From Levilactobacillus brevis (GTDB lineage: Bacteria; Bacillota; Bacilli; Lactobacillales; Lactobacillaceae), in NCBI GenBank assembly GCA_021383565.1, contig CP079699.1:930001-994000 (forward strand): DNA of 64,000 nucleotides, read 5' to 3'. The notes under the pieces were generated by a model that was not told where the DNA came from, searched no databases, and saw nothing but the letters and a program-made list of their open reading frames with translations. A program made the translations under genes and the position numbers. Below, in pieces: positions 34,728 to 43,640 of this stretch (position 1 is its first letter; each line of letters begins with the position of its first letter).

Positions 34728-36541
34728 AGTTTGGTTGGCGTCCGCGGATTTTTAATCTCCGCCGTCTCGGCTTGTAAGGTCAACCGAATCGTCTGGGCCA
34801 CCGTTTCACTAATCCCCAGATCGCGTAAATCATCCACGCTGGCCTCGCCAATCTTCTTCATGGAACCGAATTTTCGTAACAATTTATTCCGCGTCTTCGG
34901 CCCCACCCCGGGAATCCGGTCGAGACGTGAACTCAGGGAATGCTTGCTGTGAACCTGCCGGTGGAAGGTGATCGCGAACCGGTGCACCTCGTCTTGAATC
35001 CGCTGTACCAGGTAGAAGCCTTGACTCTTGGGGTCTAAATGCACGTGGTGGTCGTCGGGACCAAACAACAGGTCGGCCGTCTTATGGTGGTCGTTTTTGA
35101 CCATTCCGGCAACCGGAATATGGAGGTCGAATTCATCGGCCAACACTTCCTTTACGGCATTCATCTGAATGTCGCCCCCATCCATCAAGATGAGGTCCGG
35201 CATCTGAGCGTGTTCCTTGAGTAGCCGTCCGTACCGCCGCCGAATGACCTCTAACGTGCTGGCCGTTTCGTCGGCGTGATCCACCGTCCGTAATTTATAC
35301 TTCCGGTACAACTTCTTATTGGGTTGACCGTCAACGAAGACCACCATTGCGGAGACCAGATCAGCCCCCTGAATGTGGGAGTGGTCAAACGCTTCAATCT
35401 TATGCCCCGGCGCAATGCCCAACGCATCGGTAATTTCCTTCATGGCCCCGGTCGTCTTGCCCTCATCGAGCTCCAGCAGCCGAAACTTCTCTTCTAAGAC
35501 CAGTCGGGCGTTCTTCCCGGCCATGTCTAGCAAATCACGTTTGGTGCCCCGCTGCGGCGTTCTCACGGGCACGTGGAGGATCGCTTCGATCGTCTCCCCG
35601 TCGATGCTGGCGGGCACGAGAATCTCACGCGGCAAGACTGTATTCTTGCGTTGATAGAACTGCACGATGAAGCTGGCCAACTCTTCTTCGGCCGTGCTGA
35701 CGATGGGGAAGAGCCGCTTCTCCCGCTTCATCAACCGCGCCTGCCGGATGAAGAAGACCTGAATTGACAGCCAGCCCTTGTCCAGATAGAAGTTGAAGAT
35801 GTCTCGTGGCGTACTGTCGTTGGAGATAATCTTCTGTTTCTCCACCGTGGCTTCGATGTAGCGAATCTGGTCGCGCAAATCGGCGGCCCGCTCGTAGGCC
35901 ATATCGGCGGCAGCGGCCGTCATGCGTTCGGACAATTCCTTCTCGGCGTGACCCACGTTACCGTTTAGAAACGACTTAATCTTCTTGATCTGCTCATCGT
36001 ATTCGGCCTCCGGCACCTCTTTGAAGCAGGCACCCAGGCACTGGCCCATGTGGTAATACAGGCACGGTCGGCCCTGATAACCGGTACACCGCCGGAGCGG
36101 ATAAACCTTCTGTAAGAAGTGAATGGTCTCCTCGGCCGCATAAACGTTGGGATACGGGCCAAAGTAGTAAGCGCCATCCTTCTTCACGTCATTGACCAGC
36201 AACAGCTGCGGATCGCGTTCATTTGTAATCTTGATGTAGGGGTAACCGGTGCCACGTTTCAGCTTGATATTGAAGTACGGCTGATGCTTTTGAATCAGCG
36301 TGATTTCAAGGAGAAAGGCCTCCTTATCCGTCGACGTGATGATGGTCTCGAAGTCCACAATCTCGCTGACCAACTGAGCCGTCTTCCCGGTGTGGCTACT
36401 CTTAAAGTAGGAGCGCACCCGGTTCTTCAGGTTCTTAGCCTTCCCCACGTAAATAATCTGGCTGTTGATATTCTTCATCAGATAACAGCCGGGAAGGCCC
36501 GGCAATAACGCCAGTTTATGTTCCAAATATTCCGATGCCAA
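34724..36541 (-). CDS. uvrC: UvrABC system protein C
   Basis: A 605-residue nucleotide-excision-repair nuclease, full length. The N-terminal GIY-YIG domain (LPGCYLMKNINSQIIYVGKA) makes the 3' cut, and a Cys-containing region (PCLYYHMGQCLGACF) follows. A UVR UrvB-binding motif spans roughly residues 195-230. The RNase H-like domain (DHSHIQGADLVSAMVVF) makes the 5' cut, and helix-hairpin-helix repeats close the protein. The TTG start after GGGAGG matches the family N-terminus. A LexA box fills its promoter spacer. Confidence 0.97.
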   Translation of the reverse strand: MASEYLEHKLALLPGLPGCYLMKNINSQIIYVGKAKNLKNRVRSYFKSSHTGKTAQLVSEIVDFETIITSTDKEAFLLEITLIQKHQPYFNIKLKRGTGYPYIKITNERDPQLLLVNDVKKDGAYYFGPYPNVYAAEETIHFLQKVYPLRRCTGYQGRPCLYYHMGQCLGACFKEVPEAEYDEQIKKIKSFLNGNVGHAEKELSERMTAAAADMAYERAADLRDQIRYIEATVEKQKIISNDSTPRDIFNFYLDKGWLSIQVFFIRQARLMKREKRLFPIVSTAEEELASFIVQFYQRKNTVLPREILVPASIDGETIEAILHVPVRTPQRGTKRDLLDMAGKNARLVLEEKFRLLELDEGKTTGAMKEITDALGIAPGHKIEAFDHSHIQGADLVSAMVVFVDGQPNKKLYRKYKLRTVDHADETASTLEVIRRRYGRLLKEHAQMPDLILMDGGDIQMNAVKEVLADEFDLHIPVAGMVKNDHHKTADLLFGPDDHHVHLDPKSQGFYLVQRIQDEVHRFAITFHRQVHSKHSLSSRLDRIPGVGPKTRNKLLRKFGSMKKIGEASVDDLRDLGISETVAQTIRLTLQAETAEIKNPRTPTKL

Positions 36542-36580
36542 GGGCCTAACCTCCCGTTCATTTCTCGAATTAGCTAATAA

Positions 36581-36609
36581 AGTATAAGCCGAATATCTGT
36601 TTGGTGCAA
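36581..36609 (-). promoter_or_regulatory. uvrC promoter
   Basis: -35 TTGCAC, a 17-bp spacer and -10 TATACT on the minus strand, 40 bp before the start. Confidence 0.75.
36590..36603 (-). promoter_or_regulatory. LexA (SOS) box in the uvrC promoter
   Basis: CGAATATCTGTTTG on the plus strand differs from the lexA box by one base. It lies exactly in the spacer between -35 and -10, so bound LexA should block RNA polymerase. Confidence 0.75.
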
Positions 36610-36694
36610 GCAATTTACCCCGGTCGCCCGGCTTTCACGAACCTTCAAAAAAGCACAAATTTTATTCGGTTTTTGCCAAGCTTCACGCTGATAA

Positions 36695-36723
36695 ATGACA
36701 AAGCCGCCTAATTCTGCTATGAT
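36695..36723 (+). promoter_or_regulatory. Promoter of the SPJ_0845-type gene
   Basis: ATGACA, a 17-bp spacer and TATGAT, 27 bp before the start codon. Confidence 0.65.
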
Positions 36724-36750
36724 ACTGCTAAAGACAAGGAGGTGGCTTGA

Positions 36751-36939
36751 ATGGCTCTCAAAGTAAAACGCCAGGATGACCTTGACTCCATGTTCGGTAA
36801 ATTTGCTGAGATGGACCCGACGGACGTGAAGCGCGACAAGTTTCTGAAGCGTGCCGATGCCCACAAGGATAACAAGCGTGCAAAAGGCTTGATCAAATCT
36901 GATAAATCAAAACACGAACAGGATCACAGTCAGGACTAA
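36751..36939 (+). CDS. SPJ_0845 family small basic protein
   Basis: A 62-residue highly charged protein: MALKVKRQDDLDSMFGKF, then a Lys/Asp-rich helical stretch ending KSKHEQDHSQD. This matches the small conserved SPJ_0845 family of lactic acid bacteria, whose function is unknown. It has a promoter, an AAGGAGG site and a terminator of its own, so it is a real gene. Confidence 0.8.
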   Translation: MALKVKRQDDLDSMFGKFAEMDPTDVKRDKFLKRADAHKDNKRAKGLIKSDKSKHEQDHSQD

Positions 36940-36951
36940 CGTCATTAAACG

Positions 36952-36986
36952 AAAGGACTCACGGTAATTAACCGTGGGTCCTTTTT
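36952..36986 (+). terminator. Terminator after the SPJ_0845-type gene
   Basis: AAAGGACTCACGGT-AATTA-ACCGTGGGTCCTTTTT, a stem with one mismatch and a T run. Confidence 0.88.
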
Positions 36987-37023
36987 GCTGACCAGCTTCT
37001 CAGCTCGTGGTCACCGAATGCGC

Positions 37024-37323
37024 CTACCGTTCCGGTTGGAAACCGTGCGGGTACCGTTCGTTCAAGCGTTTAATGTTATCTTGAGCCACCTCGTCAAAAT
37101 CAATGTCGGCCCACTGGGCAATCTGGCTAAGGTACCAGAGGACATCGCCCATTTCCTTCACGATGGCCTCATGATCCATGTCCTGACCGTGAAAAGTATA
37201 GTTCTTGACCAGATCCACGACCTGACCCGACTCCCCTGCAAGGCCCAGTGCACAGTTCGTTAAGACCTGTTCGTTGCCGTAGAGCGTCCGGTTCGCAGCT
37301 TTTTGATAATCATTAAATTCCAT
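37024..37323 (-). CDS. MazG-like nucleotide pyrophosphohydrolase
   Basis: A 99-residue single MazG domain. The metal-binding glutamates appear in LAGESGQVVDLVKNY and EMGDVLWYLS, followed by an NIKRLNERYPHGF end typical of MazG-like proteins. It probably hydrolyses a house-cleaning or damaged NTP. The ATG lies 1 bp after the engB stop, so it is the last gene of the engB unit. Function is inferred from the family. Confidence 0.85.
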   Translation of the reverse strand: MEFNDYQKAANRTLYGNEQVLTNCALGLAGESGQVVDLVKNYTFHGQDMDHEAIVKEMGDVLWYLSQIAQWADIDFDEVAQDNIKRLNERYPHGFQPER

Positions 37324-37324
37324 A

Positions 37325-37918
37325 TTATTTCCCCCCAAAGGCTTGTTGTTCAATCCAGTTCCAGACGGCATCCTTACCGATCTTTTTGGGTGCTGAGAAC
37401 ATAATAATGTTGTCCGTATTCGGCAGATCCATCGACTTCTTGATCTGACTAACGGCTTGGTTCCACTTGCCCCGCGCAATCTTATCGCTCTTCGTCGCGA
37501 CAATCAGCGTTGGCAGGTTAAAGTAGGCCAGGTATTGATACATCTGAACATCGTCTTCGGTCGGCGCATGCCGTGCGTCCACCAGGGAGACGACCCCCTT
37601 GAGTTGGTCGCGTTGGGTCAGATAGGTCTCGATCATCTGCCCCCACTTCTCGCGCTCCGTCTTGGAAACCTTGGCGTAACCATAGCCAGGGACATCGACG
37701 AAGTACAGCTGGTCCTCAACATTGTAAAAGTTCAGGGTCTGCGTCTTGCCGGGTTGGCTAGACGTCCGCGCATACGACCGCCGATTGATTAACACGTTGG
37801 TCAGCGAGGACTTCCCCACATTCGACCGGCCAACTAACGCAATTTCTGGATACCCCGTCGTTGGGTACTGTGCGGGGTCAACCGCACTCATGACTAATTC
37901 TACGTGATTGACTTCCAT
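37325..37918 (-). CDS. engB: Ribosome-biogenesis GTPase YsxC/EngB
   Basis: A 197-residue GTPase needed for 50S assembly. It has [24 protein letters not shown], the TKSDK base-recognition motif and FSAPKKIG. It follows clpX in the same direction, the conserved clpX-ysxC order, but behind the clpX terminator. Confidence 0.95.
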   Translation of the reverse strand: MEVNHVELVMSAVDPAQYPTTGYPEIALVGRSNVGKSSLTNVLINRRSYARTSSQPGKTQTLNFYNVEDQLYFVDVPGYGYAKVSKTEREKWGQMIETYLTQRDQLKGVVSLVDARHAPTEDDVQMYQYLAYFNLPTLIVATKSDKIARGKWNQAVSQIKKSMDLPNTDNIIMFSAPKKIGKDAVWNWIEQQAFGGK

Positions 37919-38050
37919 TGGTTAATGCCATCCTCTCCAAATATCTTTCATCATTTTAACACAGAACGTCAGCTGACTGGGGACTTTCTCGCGGGTTCAT
38001 TTGGCGATAAAGCGGTTAACGCCCGGCACGGCCCACCTTTTGCCACCCAT

Positions 38051-38081
38051 AAAAAAAGCGACCAACCTGTAGGCCAGTCGC
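38051..38081 (-). terminator. clpX terminator
   Basis: GCGAC and GTCGC arms of an imperfect stem followed by seven T on the minus strand, 21 bp after the clpX stop. Confidence 0.82.
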
Positions 38082-38101
38082 AACACCACATAGTGTGGCA
38101 A

Positions 38102-39355
38102 TTACGAAGCTTTTTGATCCTTTAAGATAACTTCTGGTTCCGCATGATCGGTCACAGTCTTCGCGGTAATCACAACCTTCGCCACGTCGTCACGACTTGG
38201 CAGGTCGAACATGATATCGCGCATGACGTCTTCAATGATCGACCGTAATCCCCGGGCACCCGTGTTCCGCGCAATGGCTAACTTAGCCATTTCTCGTAAG
38301 GCGGCTGGCTGGAATTCCAGTTGAACGTCATCGAGCGACAGTAACTTCTCGTATTGCTTAACCAGGGCGTTCTTCGGTTCCGTTAAGATCCGGACCAGAT
38401 CGTTTTCATCCAGTTTCTCGAGGGCCGTCAAGATTGGCAACCGACCGATAAATTCTGGAATCAACCCGAACTGGAGCAAGTCTTCTGGAATCACGTGTTG
38501 CATCAAGCTATCGCCGGAAGCCAACACGTTTTGTTCCTTGGTGTCGGCACCAAAGCCGATCGTCTGGTCACCCAGACGCCGCTTCACAATGCCGTCAATG
38601 CCATCAAAGGCCCCACCAACGATGAACAAGATGTTCGTGGTGTCGATTTGAATGAACTCTTGTTGGGGATGCTTACGGCCACCCTGAGGCGGCACGTTGG
38701 CAATCGTCCCTTCCAAGATCTTCAAGAGCGCTTGTTGGACCCCTTCACCGGAAACATCTCGCGTAATGGAGACGTTCTCGGACTTCTTCGCGATCTTATC
38801 GATTTCATCGATGTAGATAATCCCTTTTTCGGCGCGATCAACATCGTAATCGGCGTTTTGTAAGAGCTTCAGTAAGATGTTTTCGACATCTTCACCCACA
38901 TAACCAGCTTCAGTCAAGGTCGTGGCATCGGCAATGGCGAATGGCACGTTGAGAATCTTCGCCAGGCTTTGCGCGAGGTAAGTCTTCCCTGAACCAGTCG
39001 GTCCGATAACGGCGATATTACTCTTTTGTAATTCAGGACCATCATCGTCGGCTTGAGCCATTTCATTAACCCGCTTGTAGTGATTATAAACGGCCACGGA
39101 TAACGTCCGCTTAGCTTCGTTCTGGCCAATGACATATTGGTCGAGCGTGTTGACGATTTCAGCAGGCGTTGGCACTTCCAAGGTTTCTTGTGCGCTGTCT
39201 TGGCTGAACTCTTCATCAATAATCTCTTTACAGAGGTCAATACATTCATTACAGATGTAAACACCTGGGCCAGCGACGATCTTCTTCACTTGATCTTGGG
39301 ATTTCCCACAAAAAGAACACGTGACCGGGCCATTTGTTTCGGTGTTTTCAAACAA
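38102..39355 (-). CDS. clpX: ATP-dependent Clp protease ATP-binding subunit ClpX
   Basis: A 417-residue AAA+ unfoldase that feeds ClpP. The N-terminal zinc finger has paired cysteines in CSFCGKS and CNECIDLC. Walker A is [12 protein letters not shown] and Walker B is [10 protein letters not shown]. The pore GYVG loop is in [10 protein letters not shown]. The IGF loop (QTIGFGAD) for ClpP docking is present. Length is standard. clpP is not in the window. Confidence 0.97.
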   Translation of the reverse strand: MFENTETNGPVTCSFCGKSQDQVKKIVAGPGVYICNECIDLCKEIIDEEFSQDSAQETLEVPTPAEIVNTLDQYVIGQNEAKRTLSVAVYNHYKRVNEMAQADDDGPELQKSNIAVIGPTGSGKTYLAQSLAKILNVPFAIADATTLTEAGYVGEDVENILLKLLQNADYDVDRAEKGIIYIDEIDKIAKKSENVSITRDVSGEGVQQALLKILEGTIANVPPQGGRKHPQQEFIQIDTTNILFIVGGAFDGIDGIVKRRLGDQTIGFGADTKEQNVLASGDSLMQHVIPEDLLQFGLIPEFIGRLPILTALEKLDENDLVRILTEPKNALVKQYEKLLSLDDVQLEFQPAALREMAKLAIARNTGARGLRSIIEDVMRDIMFDLPSRDDVAKVVITAKTVTDHAEPEVILKDQKAS

Positions 39356-39457
39356 TAAACTTCACCCTTTCTCTCCAGGCTTAAGCCTAACTCATTAAAA
39401 GACGCATTTTGGTCAGTAAACCTGTCGAACTAACCAGGTTTTCCCTATCAATCGTGT

Positions 39458-39466
39458 ACTATACCA
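39458..39466 (-). promoter_or_regulatory. clpX extended -10 promoter
   Basis: TGGTATAGT on the minus strand, about 100 bp upstream of clpX, with a weak TTCTCT at the -35 distance. Confidence 0.45.
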
Positions 39467-39521
39467 CAGATAAGCGCACGAGAGAATCAATTTGCCTCGC
39501 ACGGTCAAGCCCGGCGTTAAA

Positions 39522-39555
39522 TAAAAACCGGGACAACAGCGACTGTCGTCCCGGT
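39522..39555 (-). terminator. tig terminator
   Basis: ACCGGGAC(A)ACAG and CTGTCGTCCCGGT arms followed on the minus strand by TTTTTATTT, 20 bp after the tig stop. Confidence 0.87.
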
Positions 39556-39574
39556 CAAGCACGCAGATAAGGAA

Positions 39575-40885
39575 CTAGTCCTTGTCTTCAGCGTCCTTCT
39601 TCTTGTCTTGCTTTGCAGAATCAGCAATCAAGTCAACGGCGCTCTTGATCGCAATGTCATGCTTCAACATGTCATCGGAAAGGGCACTGCGAACAGCACT
39701 TTCTTCCATACCATATTGACCAGCTAAGTCCTTCACTTCAGCAGCAACTTCGTCTTCTGAAGGTTCGATCTTTTCAGCAGCCACAACAGCTTCGAGAACC
39801 AGGTTCGTCTTAACCCGCTTTTCGGCACCGTCAGTGAATTGCTTACGCAAGTCGTCTTCGGTCGTCCCAGTCAATTGGAAGTACATCTTTGGTTCGATAC
39901 CTTGTTGTTGCATGTTAGCCAGGTATTGGTCCATTTGACGGTTGATGTCATCCTTCAGCATAGCTTCTGGGATGTCGGCGATTTCGGCGTTATCAACGGC
40001 TTCGCTGATAGCTTCGTCTTCAATGGCATCGTGGGCAGCTTGGGTCTTTTGTTCCTTCAGCTTGTCCTTCGTCTTGGCTTGTAATTCTTCTAAGCTGTCA
40101 ACTTCTTCGTCAACGTCCTTAGCGAATTCATCGTCCAATTCTGGTAATTGCTTTTCCTTAACTTCGTGGATGGTAACCTTGAAAGTGGCTTCCTTGTCAC
40201 GTAAGTCTTCGGCTTGGTAATCCTTAGGGAAAGTAACCTTAACGTCAACGTCATCGCCGGCCTTGTGACCAACTAATTGGTCTTCGAAGCCAGGGATGAA
40301 GGAGTTAGAGCCTAATTCCAAGGAGTAGTTGTCAGCCTTGCCACCGTCGAATTGCTTACCATCAACGTAACCGTCGAAGTCAATCACAACCGTGTCGCCC
40401 TTAGCAGCGGCTTCGTCTTCCTTAAGCACTAATTCAGCTTGTTGTTGACGTTGCTTTTCTAATTCGGCGTCGATGTCCTTTTGGTAAACCCGCGTGTTTT
40501 GCTTCGTTACGCTAAGACCCTTGTAGTCGCCCAGCTTAACGTCTGGCTTAACCGTCACAACGGCCTTCAGAACCCAAGCCTTACCCTTGTCCATGGATTC
40601 AACATCCACTTGTGGTTGGTCGACTGGTTCGATACCAGCTTCCTTGATAGCTTGTTCGTAAGCGTCTGGTAAGACGATGTTTAAAGCATCTTGGTATAAG
40701 GCTTCTTCACCATACATTTGGTCGAAGATTTGACGAGGTACCCGACCCTTACGGAAACCAGGTACAGCCAGGTTTTTCTTGGTGCGCTTGAAGGCCTTGT
40801 CCAGACCATCCTTGATCATATCAGGAGCAATTTCAAAGGTTAATTCGCCTTGATTAGAGTCCTTTTTTTCCCATTTTGCAGCCAT
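39575..40885 (-). CDS. tig: Trigger factor
   Basis: A 436-residue ribosome-bound chaperone and prolyl isomerase. The ribosome-binding signature is [16 protein letters not shown] near residue 42. The FKBP domain runs from about residue 160 to 245 ([20 protein letters not shown]). The C-terminal helical arm domain ends in a Lys/Asp-rich tail. It starts at the ATG after GGAGGG. Confidence 0.97.
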   Translation of the reverse strand: MAAKWEKKDSNQGELTFEIAPDMIKDGLDKAFKRTKKNLAVPGFRKGRVPRQIFDQMYGEEALYQDALNIVLPDAYEQAIKEAGIEPVDQPQVDVESMDKGKAWVLKAVVTVKPDVKLGDYKGLSVTKQNTRVYQKDIDAELEKQRQQQAELVLKEDEAAAKGDTVVIDFDGYVDGKQFDGGKADNYSLELGSNSFIPGFEDQLVGHKAGDDVDVKVTFPKDYQAEDLRDKEATFKVTIHEVKEKQLPELDDEFAKDVDEEVDSLEELQAKTKDKLKEQKTQAAHDAIEDEAISEAVDNAEIADIPEAMLKDDINRQMDQYLANMQQQGIEPKMYFQLTGTTEDDLRKQFTDGAEKRVKTNLVLEAVVAAEKIEPSEDEVAAEVKDLAGQYGMEESAVRSALSDDMLKHDIAIKSAVDLIADSAKQDKKKDAEDKD

Positions 40886-40946
40886 TATTTTCCCTCCGAA
40901 ATGAAAGATATTACTATTTACAATTCTATCAATTGCATACTGTATA

Positions 40947-40975
40947 AGTGTACCTTATGCTTTCCGAATTGTAAA
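40947..40975 (-). promoter_or_regulatory. tig promoter
   Basis: TTTACA, a 17-bp spacer and TACACT on the minus strand, about 60 bp before the start. Confidence 0.7.
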
Positions 40976-41166
40976 ATGATTTTTGTCTAAATGCCGTGAA
41001 TGACGCGGCTTTCCTTAAAGTTTTCCGAGAAATTCCCGCAAAAGTAAAGCGCTACCGCTCATTTCGCCGATATTCGGGACGACCCGGCGTGACCAATCCG
41101 TTAACCACCGAGTCATTGTGGCCGTTCACGGATCAGTCAGTCAAGCACCCTCATGATTAAGGTACG

Positions 41167-41202
41167 AAAAAAGGACCGAAAAGTTAACCTTTTCAGTCCT
41201 TC
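41167..41202 (-). terminator. tuf terminator
   Basis: AAGGACTGAAAAG and CTTTTCGGTCCTT arms followed by TTTTTT on the minus strand. Confidence 0.9.
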
Positions 41203-41232
41203 ATTCTAGGTACGCTAATTAAATCACTTTAA

Positions 41233-42423
41233 TTAGTCGTCGATTTCCGTAACGGTACCGGCACCAACAGTGTGGCCACCTTCACGAACAGTAAACTTAG
41301 TACCCTTTTCAATGGCAGCTGGTTGGATCAGTTCAACAGTGAACGTCACGTTGTCACCAGGCATAACCATTTCAACGCCATCTGGCAATTCGATAACACC
41401 AGTGATATCAGTGGTGTGGAAGTAGAATTGTGGACGGTAGTTGGAGAAGAATGGCGTATGACGGCCACCTTCTTCTTTGCTCAAGATGTAGACTTCACCC
41501 TTGAACTTTTCGTGCGTTTGGATCGAGCCTGGTTGAGCCAGAACTTGTCCACGAACAACTTGGTCACGGTTGATCCCACGAAGTAAGGCACCAACGTTAT
41601 CCCCGGCTTCACCAAGGTCCAACGTCTTACGGAACATTTCAAGACCAGTAACGGTCGTCTTCAATACGTCGTCATGTAAACCAACGATTTCAACTTCGTC
41701 ACCGACTTTAACAGTCCCACGGTCGATACGACCAGAAGCAACAGTCCCACGACCAGTGATCGTGAAGACATCTTCAACAGGCATTAAGAATGGCTTGTCG
41801 TTTTCACGTTCTGGCGTTGGGATGTAGTCATCAACGATGTCCATCAAGTGAAGGATAACCTTAGTTTGTTCTTCGTCGCCTTCAAGAGCCTTCAAAGCGG
41901 AACCACGAACAACAGGAATATCGTCACCAGGGTAATCGTATTCAGACAACAGTTCACGAACTTCCATTTCAACTAAGTCGACCAATTCGTCGTCATCAAC
42001 TAAGTCGGTCTTGTTTAAGAAGACAACGATGTAGTTAACACCAACTTGGCGAGCAAGCAAAATGTGTTCACGCGTTTGTGGCATAGGGCCATCAGTAGCG
42101 GCAACAACCAAGATAGCACCGTCCATTTGGGCAGCACCAGTGATCATGTTCTTGATGTAGTCAGCATGTCCTGGGGCATCGATATGCGCATAGTGACGCT
42201 TTTCAGTTTCGTATTCAACGTGGGCAGTGTTGATCGTGATACCACGTTCACGTTCTTCTGGAGCAGCATCGATATCAGCGTAATCTTCGGCCTTTGCTAA
42301 ACCTTTGTCAGCAAGTACCTTAGTGATTGCAGCAGTTAACGTCGTTTTCCCATGGTCAATATGGCCAATAGTACCAATATTTGCATGGGGTTTAGTTCTT
42401 TCATAATGTTCTTTTTCAGCCAT
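41233..42423 (-). CDS. tuf: Translation elongation factor Tu
   Basis: A 396-residue EF-Tu that delivers aminoacyl-tRNA to the ribosome. The G domain has [29 protein letters not shown] and GSALKAL, and domains 2 and 3 are complete. Its codon choice is strongly biased to A/T-ending favourites, unlike neighbours, as expected of a very highly expressed gene. It is monocistronic with tandem promoters. Confidence 0.98.
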   Translation of the reverse strand: MAEKEHYERTKPHANIGTIGHIDHGKTTLTAAITKVLADKGLAKAEDYADIDAAPEERERGITINTAHVEYETEKRHYAHIDAPGHADYIKNMITGAAQMDGAILVVAATDGPMPQTREHILLARQVGVNYIVVFLNKTDLVDDDELVDLVEMEVRELLSEYDYPGDDIPVVRGSALKALEGDEEQTKVILHLMDIVDDYIPTPERENDKPFLMPVEDVFTITGRGTVASGRIDRGTVKVGDEVEIVGLHDDVLKTTVTGLEMFRKTLDLGEAGDNVGALLRGINRDQVVRGQVLAQPGSIQTHEKFKGEVYILSKEEGGRHTPFFSNYRPQFYFHTTDITGVIELPDGVEMVMPGDNVTFTVELIQPAAIEKGTKFTVREGGHTVGAGTVTEIDD

Positions 42424-42496
42424 TAATGAAACCCTCCTGTATTTTATCGCAAGGATGATCGCATTTCTGACGAAAATTAATCACCCTTTGCGTAAA

Positions 42497-42502
42497 ATTA
42501 TA
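42497..42502 (-). promoter_or_regulatory. Proximal tuf -10 box
   Basis: Perfect TATAAT about 75 bp upstream of tuf. The -35 (TTTCCC at 17 bp) is poor. Probably a second start site. Confidence 0.45.
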
Positions 42503-42557
42503 CTACTTCTTTTCAGAAAGGGAAAGCTGGAACCCTCCCAAAAAAGAATCCTTGACC

Positions 42558-42586
42558 AGTATATATGCTGTAGAATTATTTGTAAA
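42558..42586 (-). promoter_or_regulatory. Distal tuf promoter
   Basis: TTTACA, a 17-bp spacer and TATACT on the minus strand, about 135 bp upstream of tuf. It overlaps the spacer between the TPR-like gene and tuf. Confidence 0.75.
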
Positions 42587-42603
42587 CTAAAATCTTGCCG
42601 AAT

Positions 42604-43560
42604 TTACGGTTTTTCATGATTTTTATCGTCAATTGAACCGAATAAAGCCGTCATGTAGCGATTTAAGCGGTGTTGCCACACATTAATTTCTTCTAATTCT
42701 GCGTCACTGGCCTGATCTGTCACCGATTGTTGTGCCGCGATTTGAATCCAGGCGACCGGATTCTTAATGATTTTGTCAATAAACGGGTACAACATCATCA
42801 ATTGTAACGTAATTGTTTGGGAAATGTTAGCCATAAGCATCGGATCTTGCTGGGCAACGTGTTCATGTAAATACTGTTGAATCTGCTGTGCGGCTCGACT
42901 GGCCCCCACCGGCTGTAATTGACTGGTGTCCACCGCGTACAGCTGGTCGTCTAGCCAGTGCACCTGCACCGTCTGGGTTGTCCGCAATCGGAGTAATTCC
43001 TCGAGTAAGGTCGCCCGCATTAAAGGATGTAAGAACGGATCGACCAGTAGATACTGAACCCCCTGCATGAAGGCTTTCAGCGGCAGCTGACGGGCTCGTG
43101 CCAGCCGTTGCTGCTGTTCACCAAAGGAGACGTCTCCCAAATGGTAAAACTGCTTAGCGAGCACCCGCTGCGTCTCGGCTAAGGTCTGCTGCGATGTGAC
43201 CTCAGCCGCCGCGATTTGTGCGATGCCGGCGTCACGCCAGGTTTTCGCCGCGGGAAGCTCACAGAACTCCCGGGCGAAGATGAACTGCTGATTTTTAAGC
43301 GCCACGTCTAGCCGCAACTGAAAGGCCGCGGGCGAAACCAGATAAACGGCGTCCTGTTCCGCGGCATATTGCTCGGCGGCCAGATATTTTTCATCGTGAT
43401 AGAGACTCGCCACTAAATAACGGTTGAATTCGGCCGTTTGCTGGTCGGTATAGAGCCGTTCAAACCAATCGGTAGCCGTGGACCACTCTCCCGCTGAAAA
43501 CGCCTGGTGGGCCTTCTCAATGGCTTGTTCTCTGGCCGCTGGACTCGAAAATTCTCCCAT
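42604..43560 (-). CDS. TPR-like helical protein (DUF3196-type)
   Basis: A 318-residue all-helical protein. Repeated helix pairs begin with HQAFSAGEWSTATDWFERLY and FNRYLVASLYHDEKYLAAEQY, which look like tetratricopeptide repeats. The rest is Gln/Leu-rich. It resembles the DUF3196/TPR proteins next to tuf or rnj genes in Firmicutes. No catalytic motif was seen, so a scaffold role is likely. The second ATG (43560) has the better distance to GAGGGG. Confidence 0.75.
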   Translation of the reverse strand: MGEFSSPAAREQAIEKAHQAFSAGEWSTATDWFERLYTDQQTAEFNRYLVASLYHDEKYLAAEQYAAEQDAVYLVSPAAFQLRLDVALKNQQFIFAREFCELPAAKTWRDAGIAQIAAAEVTSQQTLAETQRVLAKQFYHLGDVSFGEQQQRLARARQLPLKAFMQGVQYLLVDPFLHPLMRATLLEELLRLRTTQTVQVHWLDDQLYAVDTSQLQPVGASRAAQQIQQYLHEHVAQQDPMLMANISQTITLQLMMLYPFIDKIIKNPVAWIQIAAQQSVTDQASDAELEEINVWQHRLNRYMTALFGSIDDKNHEKP

Positions 43561-43598
43561 AACATGCACCCCTCACTCACAAATTTTGTGGAATCAAA

Positions 43599-43630
43599 AC
43601 GGACCGATGCCTGACAAGGTTTCGGTCCGT
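43599..43630 (-). terminator. Terminator after rnjB
   Basis: ACGGACCGA and TCGGTCCGT arms around a 14-nt loop, followed by TTTTG on the minus strand. Confidence 0.7.
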
Positions 43631-43640
43631 CTGTATTTAA

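Larger units (their letters stand above)
40886..41232. other. Intergenic region between tuf and tig
   Basis: No ORF is supported in 347 bp. It holds the tig promoter near its left end, the tuf terminator at its right end, and about 190 bp of mixed sequence in which no structure was recognised. Confidence 0.6.
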
